In this document: piece by piece, positions 44,216-53,164 of the stretch | Numbering within the stretch: position 1 is the stretch's first letter | Layout: each line of letters opens with the position of its first letter | NCBI GenBank assembly: GCA_012515235.1 | Contig: JAAYYU010000259.1 | Location: 1 to 59,298, forward strand | Length of the DNA stretch: 59,298 bases | Source of the DNA: Candidatus Anammoximicrobium sp. | GTDB lineage: Bacteria; Planctomycetota; Planctomycetia; Pirellulales; Pirellulaceae | Direction: 5' to 3' | Notes under the pieces: model-generated | Database searches by the model: none | The model's input: the letters and a program-made list of their open reading frames with translations, nothing else | What the model was told of the DNA's origin: nothing | Position numbers and translations under genes: made by a program

Positions 44216-45424
44216 ATGATGAAGAGATTTTTTGCTGTGGGAATTCTGTTGGGAACCGCGTTCGCTGGGTTCGCGCAAGCCGGGCATCCCGTCCGCTTCG
44301 AAGTCCGCGTCCTGGCGGTCGATGCCAACGAAGGCTGCGATCTCGCCGATCTGGACGGCGATGGGAAACTGGACGTCGTCGCCGGACGCAATTGGTACCG
44401 CAACGGCGAGTGGGTGCCGCGTCCGGTCCGGATCATCGAGGACAACAACGGCTACGCCCGCACCAACGGCGAGTGGGCCTACGACGTGAACGGCGACGGC
44501 CGGCCCGACGTGGTCTCCATGGACTTCACCTCCAGCGAAGTCTACTGGTACGAAAACCCCGGCGGCGAGACGCTGCTGCGGGGCTACCTGTGGCCCAAGC
44601 ATCTGCTGGCCGACACGGGTTGGGCGAACAACGAGGTCAGCTATCTGATCGACCTGACGGGCGACGGCAAGCCCGAATGGTTCTCGAACCAATGGACGAA
44701 GAACAACCCGACGGTCATCTGGACGTTGGCGACGGAAGAGCGGGATGTCGAGATTCCCAAGGGCCGCAAGACCGAAATCGTGCGCCGGCCAGTGCCCACG
44801 CTTGTCGGGCACAAGATCGCCGACATCAACGGCCACGGCGTCGGATTCGGCGACATCAACAACGACGGCCGCGACGACATCCTGTTCGGATTCGGCTGGT
44901 TCGAGCGCCCGGAAGGCGATCCGCTCAAGCAGCCCTGGACCTATCACCCCGATTGGGAAAAGAAGCACGCGGCCTGTCCGATGCTCGTTTACGACGTCGA
45001 CGGCGACGACAAGAACGACGTGATCAACAGCCTGGCGCACGGCTACGGAATTCACTGGTGGCGCGCCCTGGGCCCGGATGCCAACGGACGACTGCAATTC
45101 GAGGAGCGGCTGATCGACGATTTGTTCTCGCAGCCGCACGGCTTCTGCCTGGCCGACTTGGACGGCGATGGCTCCCAGGAGTTGATCACCGGCAAGCGGA
45201 TCCGCGCCCACAACGGAGCCGATCCGGGCAGCGCGGAGCCGCCGATCATGCGTTACTACGTGTGGCGGGCGGAGAAGAAAGCGTTCGACGGCTATACGAT
45301 CAACGAAGGCCAGGTGGGCGGCGGCCTGCAGATCCGCACCGCCGATCTGGACGCCGACGGCGACCTCGACATCGTGGCGGCGGGGAAAGAGGGAACGCAG
45401 ATCCTGTGGAACGTCCGGCGTTGA
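44216..45424 (+). CDS. Secreted FG-GAP/VCBS repeat protein
   Basis: This 402-residue protein has a signal peptide (FFAVGILLGTAFAGFAQA) followed by seven calcium-loop-like motifs: DLDGDGKLD, DVNGDGRPD, DLTGDGKPE, DINNDGRDD, DVDGDDKND, DLDGDGSQE and DLDADGDLD. They should build a beta-propeller of the FG-GAP/VCBS type, widely used by planctomycetes for surface or sugar-related proteins. GGGAGAA sits about 8 nt before the tandem ATGs. A TATACT at 44151 upstream may be a -10 box, but its -35 is poor. It converges with the oxidoreductase gene at 45612; the 187-bp gap holds nothing recognised. Confidence 0.85.
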   Translation: MMKRFFAVGILLGTAFAGFAQAGHPVRFEVRVLAVDANEGCDLADLDGDGKLDVVAGRNWYRNGEWVPRPVRIIEDNNGYARTNGEWAYDVNGDGRPDVVSMDFTSSEVYWYENPGGETLLRGYLWPKHLLADTGWANNEVSYLIDLTGDGKPEWFSNQWTKNNPTVIWTLATEERDVEIPKGRKTEIVRRPVPTLVGHKIADINGHGVGFGDINNDGRDDILFGFGWFERPEGDPLKQPWTYHPDWEKKHAACPMLVYDVDGDDKNDVINSLAHGYGIHWWRALGPDANGRLQFEERLIDDLFSQPHGFCLADLDGDGSQELITGKRIRAHNGADPGSAEPPIMRYYVWRAEKKAFDGYTINEGQVGGGLQIRTADLDADGDLDIVAAGKEGTQILWNVRR

Positions 45425-45611
45425 CCGGCCGCGAGGACGCGCCGTCGCCGGCGGGGACGCCGCCGCGAGGACCATCCTGCGCCTGCCGCGATGCGAAGCC
45501 GCTGCCTTCCGAGCCGCCCGACCGCGCGGGACGGGTTCCTTCCCGCCGCGGTTCGGGCTGAGGCAACCTGTCTCGGCCTCCCACCCGCCGACGCCCTGGG
45601 CTCGGCAGCGT

Positions 45612-46940
45612 TCAGCCGTCGAGCGTCCAGCCGGGGCGGTACTGGCGGCTCAACAGCGAGTTGGCTTCGGGGACGTTCGTCACTCGGCCGGCGGCCCCGT
45701 CGTAGTCGAGCTTCTTGCCGACGCGGTAGGCGACTAGGCCCAGCACCAGTTGCTCGATCATATTGCCGCTGTACTCAAAGTCGCAGGCCGTCTTGAGTCG
45801 CGTGTCCTTGCAGGCGTCGAGCCACTGTTTCTGGAAGTGGCCCAGCGGCGGCAAAACCTGGTCGGGCTTGCGGGGTCGATAGTAGGTCAGGTCGGCGTTG
45901 TCGCCGAACGGCAGCAGCAACCGCGAAGCGAAGTCGCAGATGACGTAGCCCTTGGAGCCTTTGAACATCGCCCCGTGGCCGATCTTCCTCAGATCGACGT
46001 AGGGCTTCGGCGACTGCGGCATGGGCCCGCCCTGGTACCAGCTGATGCGGATCGGGCCGCGCCAGTCGTTGGCCGGGTGCTCGAAGTGCGATTCGCATTC
46101 CACCGGCGTGACGTCGGGGTTGAACTTCTCGCCCTTCGCTTCCGCCGAGGTCGGCAACGCAGCGTCGACGACGTTCCACACCAGGTCCATCGTGTGGCTG
46201 CCCATGTCCCCGATCTGGCCCACGCCGAAGTCCCAGAACATGTTCCACGACAGGCAGTTCATGCCCGGCCCGCCGGAGAAATAGCCGGGGTTGTAGGGAT
46301 GCTCGGGCGACGGGCCGAGCCAGAGGTCGAAGTGAAAGCCGGCCGGCGGCTGGCCCTCCGCGGGCAAATAGGCGGGGCGGCGGATCTGCCGGTCGCCCCA
46401 GGCGTAGGCCGCCGTCAGTTCGCCGATGGCCCCGTCGTGGATCAGTTCGCGGACGCGGTTGAAGTTCTGCATCGCGTGCCGCTGCATGCCGACCTGCGTG
46501 GCCAGCTTGTCTTTCTTCTTCAGCCAGTTCGCACGCACCACGCGAGCCTCCTCGACCGTGATGGCCAGCGGCTTCTCCATGTACACGTGCATGTCGCGGT
46601 TGAGCGCCCAGTTGGCGATGAAGGCGTGGGTGTGGTCAGCCGTGCAGCAGACGACGGCGTCGATGTCCTTCTGATCCAGGCACTTCCGCCAGTCGACGTA
46701 GGTCTTGGCGCGGGGGAATCGTTTCAGCGCGTCCGGGAACCGCGCTTCGTTCACGTCGCACAGCGCGACGACGTTCTCTTCCGCCAGCATGTCGTAGTGC
46801 GCCAGGCCGCGGCCCCACACGCCGATCAGCGCGACGTTCAACTTGTTGCCCGGTGCGTTCTTGCCCGCCCGCGCTCCGCTGGGCAGAATCAGCAGTCCGG
46901 TCCCGGCGGCGGCCGTCTTCATGAATTGACGACGTTGCAT
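45612..46940 (-). CDS. Tat-exported Gfo/Idh/MocA family oxidoreductase (second copy)
   Basis: This 442-residue NAD(P)-dependent dehydrogenase has a twin-arginine signal (QRRQFMKTAAAGTGLL). The dinucleotide-binding loop GVWGRGLAHYDM and the family motif YMEKPLAITVEEAR are present, with a C-terminal segment (VGQIGDMGSHTMDLVWN) typical of planctomycete sugar oxidoreductases. It is only distantly similar to the member at 4497. GGGAG lies about 8 nt before the ATG at 46940. An exported role in sugar or glycan oxidation is inferred. Confidence 0.9.
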   Translation of the reverse strand: MQRRQFMKTAAAGTGLLILPSGARAGKNAPGNKLNVALIGVWGRGLAHYDMLAEENVVALCDVNEARFPDALKRFPRAKTYVDWRKCLDQKDIDAVVCCTADHTHAFIANWALNRDMHVYMEKPLAITVEEARVVRANWLKKKDKLATQVGMQRHAMQNFNRVRELIHDGAIGELTAAYAWGDRQIRRPAYLPAEGQPPAGFHFDLWLGPSPEHPYNPGYFSGGPGMNCLSWNMFWDFGVGQIGDMGSHTMDLVWNVVDAALPTSAEAKGEKFNPDVTPVECESHFEHPANDWRGPIRISWYQGGPMPQSPKPYVDLRKIGHGAMFKGSKGYVICDFASRLLLPFGDNADLTYYRPRKPDQVLPPLGHFQKQWLDACKDTRLKTACDFEYSGNMIEQLVLGLVAYRVGKKLDYDGAAGRVTNVPEANSLLSRQYRPGWTLDG

Positions 46941-47089
46941 GGTTGGTTCTCCCGTGTCCTCGCATCTCCCGCTGGCACGCTGCTCGGCAACGCGCCGAAC
47001 CGCCAGACTTCCGGATGGTAGCAGCGGGGAAGAGGACTGTCCAGTTGTCGCCGCGATTCGCGCCGCTCAGCGGCCCGTCGGGCGAGGGA

Positions 47090-47488
47090 TCAGGTGTGCC
47101 GTCGTTTCAGACCGGCGCGGTCCAGGAGGCTTTGCGAGAGGATGTCGCGGACGGGCTCGTCTTCGGCCGGCGGCGGGCCGCTGGCGTTAAGGTCGTCGAC
47201 GGGCGAGTAACGGAGTTCGTACTTGTGCTTGGCGACCGAGAGCGTGTCGCCGGGATCCAGCCGCTTGCGCAAGGAGGCCACGCGCAGGCCGTTCACCTTC
47301 GTGCCGTTGCGGCTGCCTTTGTCGATGACAAACCAATAGCCTTCGTCGGCGATCAGTTCGCAGTGCTGGCCGGAGACGTTCGCGAACCGCAACACGATGT
47401 CGCACGTTTCCCGCCGGCCGATGACCAGCCGCTTCTTCAACAACGGAATCGGATCCCCGCCGCCCAGCGGTACGAGTTCGCCGTACAT
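47090..47488 (-). CDS. FHA-domain protein
   Basis: This 132-residue protein is essentially one forkhead-associated domain. It has the KKRLVIGRRETCDIVLRF strand, then SGQHCEL, then the DKGSRNGTKVNGLRV loop that binds phosphothreonine peptides, and a short C-terminal tail rich in charged residues. It likely recognises a Ser/Thr kinase product, and one kinase gene occurs at the right edge of the window. It lies 149 bp from the oxidoreductase gene on the same strand and is divergent from the radical SAM gene. Confidence 0.85.
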   Translation of the reverse strand: MYGELVPLGGGDPIPLLKKRLVIGRRETCDIVLRFANVSGQHCELIADEGYWFVIDKGSRNGTKVNGLRVASLRKRLDPGDTLSVAKHKYELRYSPVDDLNASGPPPAEDEPVRDILSQSLLDRAGLKRRHT

Positions 47489-47537
47489 GCGCCACGCTCC
47501 CCTTGTTTCACGGTGGACGATTTGCTAGCTAATTTAC

Positions 47538-48542
47538 ATGAGTTGCCCGCGCTCGTCAACTAAAACGTCCTCCTCCTGCGTCGCAGGTGCCGATTTCGAC
47601 TGGCGCGCGGCGGGATTGCGCTATTTCGCCTATAACTTCTTCCTGCGAAGCAAGTTCGGATTCCGCGTCCAGCGGGTCAGCGTGGATGCCGGATTCACTT
47701 GTCCGAATGTCGACGGGACGGTCGCCACGGGCGGTTGTGCCTTTTGCGACAATCGTAGCTTCAGCCCCAGTCGCCGCTTGCCCCGCCGGTCAATTCACGA
47801 GCAGATCGACGAAGGCGTCCGCCGGATACAGACGCGGTATCGTTGCGAACACGTCATGGCCTACTTCCAGCCGGCGACAAACACGTACGCGCCGGTCGAG
47901 CGCCTGCGGCAGGTGTACGAGGAAGCCCTGGCCCATCCCCGCGTCGTGGCGCTGGCGATCGGCACGCGCCCGGATTGCGTCCCCGACGACGTGCTGGATC
48001 TGCTGACCGAGTTGGCTCGCCGCACGTTTCTGTCTGTGGAATACGGGATGCAGACGGTGCACGACCGGTCGCTGGACTGGATGAACCGCGGGCACCATCA
48101 TGCGGCGATGGTCGATGCGACGCAGCGGAGCCGGGGGCGCGGGTTTGCGATCTGTGCCCATGTGATCGTGGGCTTGCCGGGCGAGTCGCGGGACGACATC
48201 CTGGCCACGGCGCGGGAATTGGGGCGTCTGGAGATCGATGCGGTCAAGATCCATAACCTGTACGCAGTGCGGAATACGCGGTTGGCCGAACAAGTCCGCT
48301 TGGGCGAGGTCGGGTTGCTGGAGCGGGACGAGTTCGTAGACATCGCGATCGCTTTCCTGGAGTTGCTGCCGCCCCAGCTGGTCGTGGAACGCATCGGCGG
48401 GGACGCCCCGCCCGGCTACTTCGTGGCGCCGGCCTGGTGTTTGGACAAGGCCGCGTTTCGAGAGGCCCTGGAGGCAGAACTGCGCCGCCGCGACACCTGG
48501 CAGGGAAAACTTGGTTGCGGCAGCGGCCACCATGTTCAATAA
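47538..48542 (+). CDS. TIGR01212-type radical SAM protein (YhcC-like)
   Basis: This 334-residue radical SAM enzyme has the atypical iron-sulfur motif CPNVDGTVATGGCAFC (C-x12-C-x2-C) of the YhcC/TIGR01212 group, followed by QPATNTYAP, ALAIGTRPDC and HVIVGLPGESRDD. The function of this family is unproven, though it is related to Elp3-like and tRNA-modifying enzymes. The first 15 residues are poorly conserved. No clear ribosome binding site precedes the ATG at 47538, so the start may lie slightly downstream. Confidence 0.85.
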   Translation: MSCPRSSTKTSSSCVAGADFDWRAAGLRYFAYNFFLRSKFGFRVQRVSVDAGFTCPNVDGTVATGGCAFCDNRSFSPSRRLPRRSIHEQIDEGVRRIQTRYRCEHVMAYFQPATNTYAPVERLRQVYEEALAHPRVVALAIGTRPDCVPDDVLDLLTELARRTFLSVEYGMQTVHDRSLDWMNRGHHHAAMVDATQRSRGRGFAICAHVIVGLPGESRDDILATARELGRLEIDAVKIHNLYAVRNTRLAEQVRLGEVGLLERDEFVDIAIAFLELLPPQLVVERIGGDAPPGYFVAPAWCLDKAAFREALEAELRRRDTWQGKLGCGSGHHVQ

Positions 48543-48589
48543 TGAGGGCAACGGCCGTCGAGCCGACGGCCGGCCACAAGGAGCCTGCG

Positions 48590-49489
48590 GTGCCTGAATC
48601 CAATCCCAACCCATGCCGTCCGGCGCCGGCCGGGGAATCGCCCCTCCAGGCGGCTCCTCCGGTTCCCGGCACGACGCCCGTGCCGCCTCATCCCGAACAG
48701 CGCTTGGCACCGGCGCCGGCGGTGCCGGCCGGCGGCGCCTGGGCAGCGGGTCCGGGCGCAGAACGGCCGCTGGCGCCGGCTCCGATGCCGCAGCGCCCGG
48801 CGGGGCCGGCAGGCCGCGCGACGAGTGGCGGCGGGGAGCGGCCGTTAGCGGCGGCGCCGGCGCCGGGGATGCCAGGAGGCGCTATCCCGGCGGGCCGCGA
48901 AGCACTCGCCCACCCCACGACCCTGGGCGGCGAGCGGCCGCTGGCGGGCGTTAGAAGCGCTCCGACTGCCGGCGTCTTGCCGCAGGCCGCGATTCCGGTC
49001 TCGGCCCCGGCCGCGCTGCATGCAACCGCGCCTGCGACCGGAACAGCGTTGGCTGGAGTCGCCGGACAGCCTTACGCGCCCGGACAGCCTTACGCGCCCG
49101 GACAGCCCTACGCGCCCGGACAGCCCTACGCGCCCGGACAGCTAGGACAGCCGAGCCAGCCGACGCCGCCTGCGGGACCGGGCTGGTACCAGCCGCCGAC
49201 GACTCCGCCGCCCGTGCCGCCTCCCAGCGCCGGCAGCGCGCCTCCCGAACCGCCTGCGCCGCGCCCCATCGCCTGGTCGCCACACGCCAGAACGGGACCG
49301 GTGGGAACCGCCGTCACGACAGCCCTCGACGGACACGTAACGCTGCCCGTCGCCAAGACGAGCGCCGCCAAATCGCTTCGCCGCGAGGTCCGCGCAAGGT
49401 CGTCCATGATGGCCCTCACGTTCCTCTTCGTGGCGGCGAGTTTTCTGATCGGCATGTTGCTGATTCTGCTCCTCACGCTGGCCAGTTGA
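48590..49489 (+). CDS. Pro/Ala-rich tail-anchored protein
   Basis: This 299-residue protein starts at a GTG (48590) with AAGGAG about 7 nt upstream. About 250 residues of Pro/Ala/Gly-rich low-complexity sequence lead to one C-terminal transmembrane helix (ALTFLFVAASFLIGMLLILL), so it should be anchored with the long tail in the cytoplasm or periplasm. It contains four tandem GQPYAP units. I recognise no enzyme domain; similar proteins in planctomycetes have no assigned function. It follows the radical SAM gene by 47 bp, same strand. Confidence 0.65.
   Translation: MPESNPNPCRPAPAGESPLQAAPPVPGTTPVPPHPEQRLAPAPAVPAGGAWAAGPGAERPLAPAPMPQRPAGPAGRATSGGGERPLAAAPAPGMPGGAIPAGREALAHPTTLGGERPLAGVRSAPTAGVLPQAAIPVSAPAALHATAPATGTALAGVAGQPYAPGQPYAPGQPYAPGQPYAPGQLGQPSQPTPPAGPGWYQPPTTPPPVPPPSAGSAPPEPPAPRPIAWSPHARTGPVGTAVTTALDGHVTLPVAKTSAAKSLRREVRARSSMMALTFLFVAASFLIGMLLILLLTLAS
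49064..49141 (+). repeat. 18-bp tandem repeat encoding GQPYAP
   Basis: Four copies of an 18-bp unit (GGACAGCCTTACGCGCCC and near copies) run at 49064-49135, followed by a partial unit. The unit is in frame and encodes GQPYAP, so copy-number changes would alter protein length without frameshift. Confidence 0.9.
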
Positions 49490-49551
49490 GTGCCGCGGCA
49501 GGGATGTCGATTCCGCTCCGGAGGCAATCCGCGCCACGGCCCGGCGTGCGC

Positions 49552-51573
49552 TTACGGCCCGGTTGGCAGACGGATTTGCCCGGTGAACCCGCCGCGGGGA
49601 AGCAGGCGGATTTCCAGCGGTTGATCGGTCCGGATGGGAAGCTCTCGGGCCGCGAAGCTCCGGGCCTGAGCCCCGTCCTCGATCAGGCCGAGCGTATAGT
49701 GGCCGTCGGCCAGGAACCGCCAGTCCAACTCGACCGCTTGCGGCTGCTCCTGACCGTTGATCCCGCCCAGGTACCACGTCGAGCCCTTGCGTCGGGCCAC
49801 GGCCAGCCACTTGCCGGGGTAGCCGCCCAGCAGTCGCGTCTCATCCCAGGCGACCGGGATCGTCTTCAGCCACTGGAGCGGCGCCGGCGGCAGTTGGCGA
49901 TACGCGCTGGCGCGGTCGGCAAAATGCATCAGGGCGGACTCGAACACGACACTCAGCGCCAATTCGTGGGCGACCGTCGTGCGGGGTGCGTGTCCGCCGT
50001 TGGTAAAGGCCACCGGCGTGTAGTCCATCGGCCCGACGACGTTGCGCGTGAAGCACAAAATCGTGTTGTGCCAGGGAGCCTTTTCGGGGTACTCGGGGGC
50101 AAAGGTATAGTTCTCCGCCCCGCGCACCGCTTCCATCGACAGCAGGTGCGGCCAGGTCCGCGACCAACCGCGGGGCATCGTGCAGCCGTGGAAGTTGATC
50201 AGCAGCTGGAATTCGGCGGCGTCGCGGAGGATGTCGTGGTACAGCTGCATGAGGTGCTGCTTGTCGCTCTGGAAGAAATCCACCTTGATGCCCTTCACGC
50301 CCCAGTCCTTGAGCAGCTGGAACTCGAAGCGCCGCACCTCGGCCTGATCCAGGCAGCCGCGCGGCTTTTCGGTCACGATGTTGTGCGGTCCGCCGGAGTT
50401 GTACCACAGCAGCAGCCCGACGCCCTTGCTGGCCGCGTACCGCGCCAATTGCCGCACGTCGCCGCCGTCCATCAACGTCCAGTTGGCGTCGACCAGGCTG
50501 TACTCCCAACCCATCTCGGCGGCCAGATCCACGAATTCGCGGAGCTTGCCAAAGTCCCGCGAGCTGTCGTGGTCCGACCACCAGCTCCAGGCGACTCGGC
50601 CGGGCTTGATCCAGGCGGCGTCGGCAACGGCAGAGGGCGGGTTCAGATCCTCGACGAACGTCGACTCGACGATTTCGGCCAGCGTATCCGCCACCAGGAT
50701 GACGCGCCACGGCGTCTGCCAAGGCAGCGTGGATTGCGGGCAGACCTCGCCGACGCCGTGGCCCTCGCCGGCTTGCGGGAAGCGGATCCGGTACACCCCG
50801 TGCGGCGCCTTCGCACCCAGTCGCGTGCCGCAGTAGGTGGCGTCCACCGCCGCTTCGGCCAGCAGCAGCCAGTGCTTGCCGCGGGGCGTCTGAAACAACG
50901 CGGGCAGGCACCAGCCGGCTTCGCCCGGAGCCGCCGTTCCAGCCGGGATGCCGTTCTGGAAGTACTCTTCGTAGGCCGGCGTGTACTGGGACGGCTCCTG
51001 GTACGGCTGGATCCAGGCCAAGGCGCCCTCCGGCACCCGGAATCCGGTCGCTTCGCTCACGACGGTCCGGCGAAGGTCGTCTTGCTCCGGGAATTCGTAC
51101 CGGAACGCGACCCCGTCGTTGGCGACGCGGAACGTAACTTGCACTTTGGCCCCCGCCGGGTTCTGAAGCACGAAGCTCTGCTGCTGCGACCAACTGCGGC
51201 GCAGGGACCGCTTGCCGTGCAGCGTCCGATACGTTTCGTCGATCGTTTGCAACGGGCCGGCGCCGGTCAATCGCAGGGAGTCGACAAACGGCTGGTCGTC
51301 GCGTTCGATCCCCAGCGGTGACCAGGGCAGGACCACCGTTTTCGCCTCGCCCCGGCCACGTTCCACGCGGTAGTACAGCCGGACGCGGTCTGCCGGATAG
51401 TCCGCCTCACCCGCCGGCGCCGTCAGCGTCAGCGTAACGGTCGTCTGCCCGTCCGGTGATGTCACGGACCACGGCCCTTCGGCGGCGGTGACCAGGGCCG
51501 CCAGCGGCGACAGAATCGCGAAACTCGACGCGAGGCTCAGGCCAAGCCCTTTCCGGCCCTTCAACAAATTCAT
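49552..51573 (-). CDS. Glycoside hydrolase family 97 enzyme, exported
   Basis: This 673-residue protein has a signal peptide (LSLASSFAILSPLAALVTAAE) and the normal GH97 length and layout: N-terminal beta-sandwich (about 30-290), central TIM barrel and C-terminal beta-domain. A signature segment is WSWWSDHDSSRDFGKL. Asp432 in KVDFFQSDKQ is in the position of the nucleophile of the retaining GH97 alpha-galactosidases, which points away from the inverting SusB type. That assignment is inference. It probably releases galactose or a related sugar in the periplasm. GGAG lies about 9 nt before the ATG at 51573. It is divergent from the ThuA gene. Confidence 0.88.
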   Translation of the reverse strand: MNLLKGRKGLGLSLASSFAILSPLAALVTAAEGPWSVTSPDGQTTVTLTLTAPAGEADYPADRVRLYYRVERGRGEAKTVVLPWSPLGIERDDQPFVDSLRLTGAGPLQTIDETYRTLHGKRSLRRSWSQQQSFVLQNPAGAKVQVTFRVANDGVAFRYEFPEQDDLRRTVVSEATGFRVPEGALAWIQPYQEPSQYTPAYEEYFQNGIPAGTAAPGEAGWCLPALFQTPRGKHWLLLAEAAVDATYCGTRLGAKAPHGVYRIRFPQAGEGHGVGEVCPQSTLPWQTPWRVILVADTLAEIVESTFVEDLNPPSAVADAAWIKPGRVAWSWWSDHDSSRDFGKLREFVDLAAEMGWEYSLVDANWTLMDGGDVRQLARYAASKGVGLLLWYNSGGPHNIVTEKPRGCLDQAEVRRFEFQLLKDWGVKGIKVDFFQSDKQHLMQLYHDILRDAAEFQLLINFHGCTMPRGWSRTWPHLLSMEAVRGAENYTFAPEYPEKAPWHNTILCFTRNVVGPMDYTPVAFTNGGHAPRTTVAHELALSVVFESALMHFADRASAYRQLPPAPLQWLKTIPVAWDETRLLGGYPGKWLAVARRKGSTWYLGGINGQEQPQAVELDWRFLADGHYTLGLIEDGAQARSFAARELPIRTDQPLEIRLLPRGGFTGQIRLPTGP

Positions 51574-51979
51574 CGTACGGTCTCCCCGAAGGAATGCAGA
51601 AACGCGAACGGTCCTTGCCTGGGCATTTTTCCCGCCGGACCGCATCGCGACACACGCCGCGCCGGCAAGCGGATTGGCGAGGCCGACGAGCCCATTGTAT
51701 CCTGCGCCGGACCCGCCCACAATCGAGCGGGTGTTGCCGGCATCGGGCGTCAGTCCCCTGGACAAGCAGGGCGCTCGGGCGTAACGATAGTGAAAGCGGG
51801 AGCACGCAAGAAACCGAGCGGTTGACCCCGCTGCCCCGGCAGACAGACAGACGGATGACGGAAACACGGAGGCGATCCTGCGCTCCGAGGACGCGTTGCC
51901 TGTGATCGGTCTTTCTGGCGTTTCCCTCGCGAAGCTGTTTTCTGAACCCACCCTTTCCCTCAACGATGGAGACTATGAC
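51574..51979. other. Divergent intergenic region, 406 bp
   Basis: The region separates the GH97 gene (-) from the ThuA gene (+) and should carry their promoters. No clear -35/-10 pair, operator palindrome or gene was identified. Confidence 0.4.
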
Positions 51980-52855
51980 ATGCGACGTCGCCAATTCCTC
52001 TGCACTTGTGGCGCCGCTGCGGCCAGCGCAGCGCTCTTGAAGCGGTCCTTGCTCGCTCAGGCCAAGAAGGCCAAGGTTTTGTACTTCACGCGCAGCGTCG
52101 GCTTCGAGCACAGCCCGGTAAAACGCGAGGGCAACGAACTGGCGTTTTCCGAAAAACTGCTTGTCGAATGGGGCAAGGACGCCGGCTTCGACGTCGAGTG
52201 CTCCAAGGACGGTCGAGTGTTCGATGAAGACCTGGGCAAGTACGACGCCTTTGCCTTCTACACCTGTGGGGATCTGACCAGGCCCGACAAGTACAACAAC
52301 CCGCCGATGTCGCCCGACGGCAAGAAGCGGTTCCTGGACGCCATCGCCGCCGGCAAGGGATTCGTCGGGTTCCACTCGGCCACCGACTCCTTCCACTCGC
52401 CCGGTTCCCGCGGCGGAGTTCAGCCGCAACTCGATCCGTACATCGCCATGATCGGCGGCGAGTTCATCGTTCACGGCCGCCAGCAGAAAGCCTTGCTGCG
52501 CGTCACCTCGCCCCGCTTCCCGGGCGTGCAAGACATGGGCAGCGGCTCGGAGTTCCTGGAAGAATGGTACGCCTTGAAGAACTTCGCCAAGGACATGCAC
52601 GTGATCCTGGTGCAGGAAACCAAGGGCATGGTGGACGCCTGTTACCAGCGGCCCCCGTTTCCCGCCACCTGGGCGCGGATGCACGGCCAGGGACGCGTGT
52701 ACTACACGTCGTTCGGCCACCGCGAAGACATCTGGACAAATCCCAAGGTCAAAAACTTGATTCTGGGCGGATTCGCCTGGGCCTTGCGCCGCGCCGACGC
52801 GGACGTGAAACCGAACCTCGCCGAGGTGACACCGCAGGCCGAAAAGCTTCCCTAG
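51980..52855 (+). CDS. Tat-exported ThuA-like protein
   Basis: This 291-residue protein has a twin-arginine signal (MRRRQFLCTCGAAAASAALL) followed by a ThuA/trehalose-utilisation-like class I glutamine-amidotransferase fold: VLYFTRSVGFEHSP, then FVGFHSATDSFH and YYTSFGHREDIWTNP. The fold is used in sugar metabolism in planctomycetes, but the exact reaction is not established. A GGAG lies about 9 nt before the ATG at 51980; the frame is open from 51896. It is divergent from the GH97 gene, which supports a shared role in sugar use. Confidence 0.85.
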   Translation: MRRRQFLCTCGAAAASAALLKRSLLAQAKKAKVLYFTRSVGFEHSPVKREGNELAFSEKLLVEWGKDAGFDVECSKDGRVFDEDLGKYDAFAFYTCGDLTRPDKYNNPPMSPDGKKRFLDAIAAGKGFVGFHSATDSFHSPGSRGGVQPQLDPYIAMIGGEFIVHGRQQKALLRVTSPRFPGVQDMGSGSEFLEEWYALKNFAKDMHVILVQETKGMVDACYQRPPFPATWARMHGQGRVYYTSFGHREDIWTNPKVKNLILGGFAWALRRADADVKPNLAEVTPQAEKLP

Positions 52856-53164
52856 CACCACACGGGATTTCCGCATTCTTCAGGCGTCGTGGTTGTAGTC
52901 ACGGCTGCCGTGCCGGGGTCAGGCTTACAGAATTCAATTTGGGCCCAGCAGGGTCGTACCATCTGGCTGGCGCTACGATCGGCCAAAACTGAATTCTGTA
53001 AGCCTGACCCCATTTTGTTCATTTTGTTCGACCGGGCTATCTCGCCGAAGGCTGCTGGCTAGAATTGCAGCGACACGTTATCTTACGCCCGCTGGAAGGT
53101 AATTTGGGCCCCGGACGTGGCTGTTGTTGCACGGCCGGGAGTCGGTGGGCGAGGGAGCATGACC
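52856..53164. other. Intergenic, 309 bp, with one palindromic element
   Basis: Apart from the element at 52915-53011 no gene, promoter or terminator was recognised between the ThuA gene and the exporter operon. Confidence 0.4.
52915..53011. mobile_element. 97-bp palindromic MITE/REPIN-like element, copy 2
   Basis: It is the same length as the copy at 42458-42554, with ends starting GGGGTCAGGCTTACAG. The terminal inverted repeats of about 31 bp differ at two positions. In reverse orientation it shares GCCAGCCA and TACGAC plus CTGCT with copy 1 in the central loop, so the two are homologous and lie in opposite orientation. It sits 59 bp after the ThuA stop codon. No target duplication was seen. 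Confidence 0.9.
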
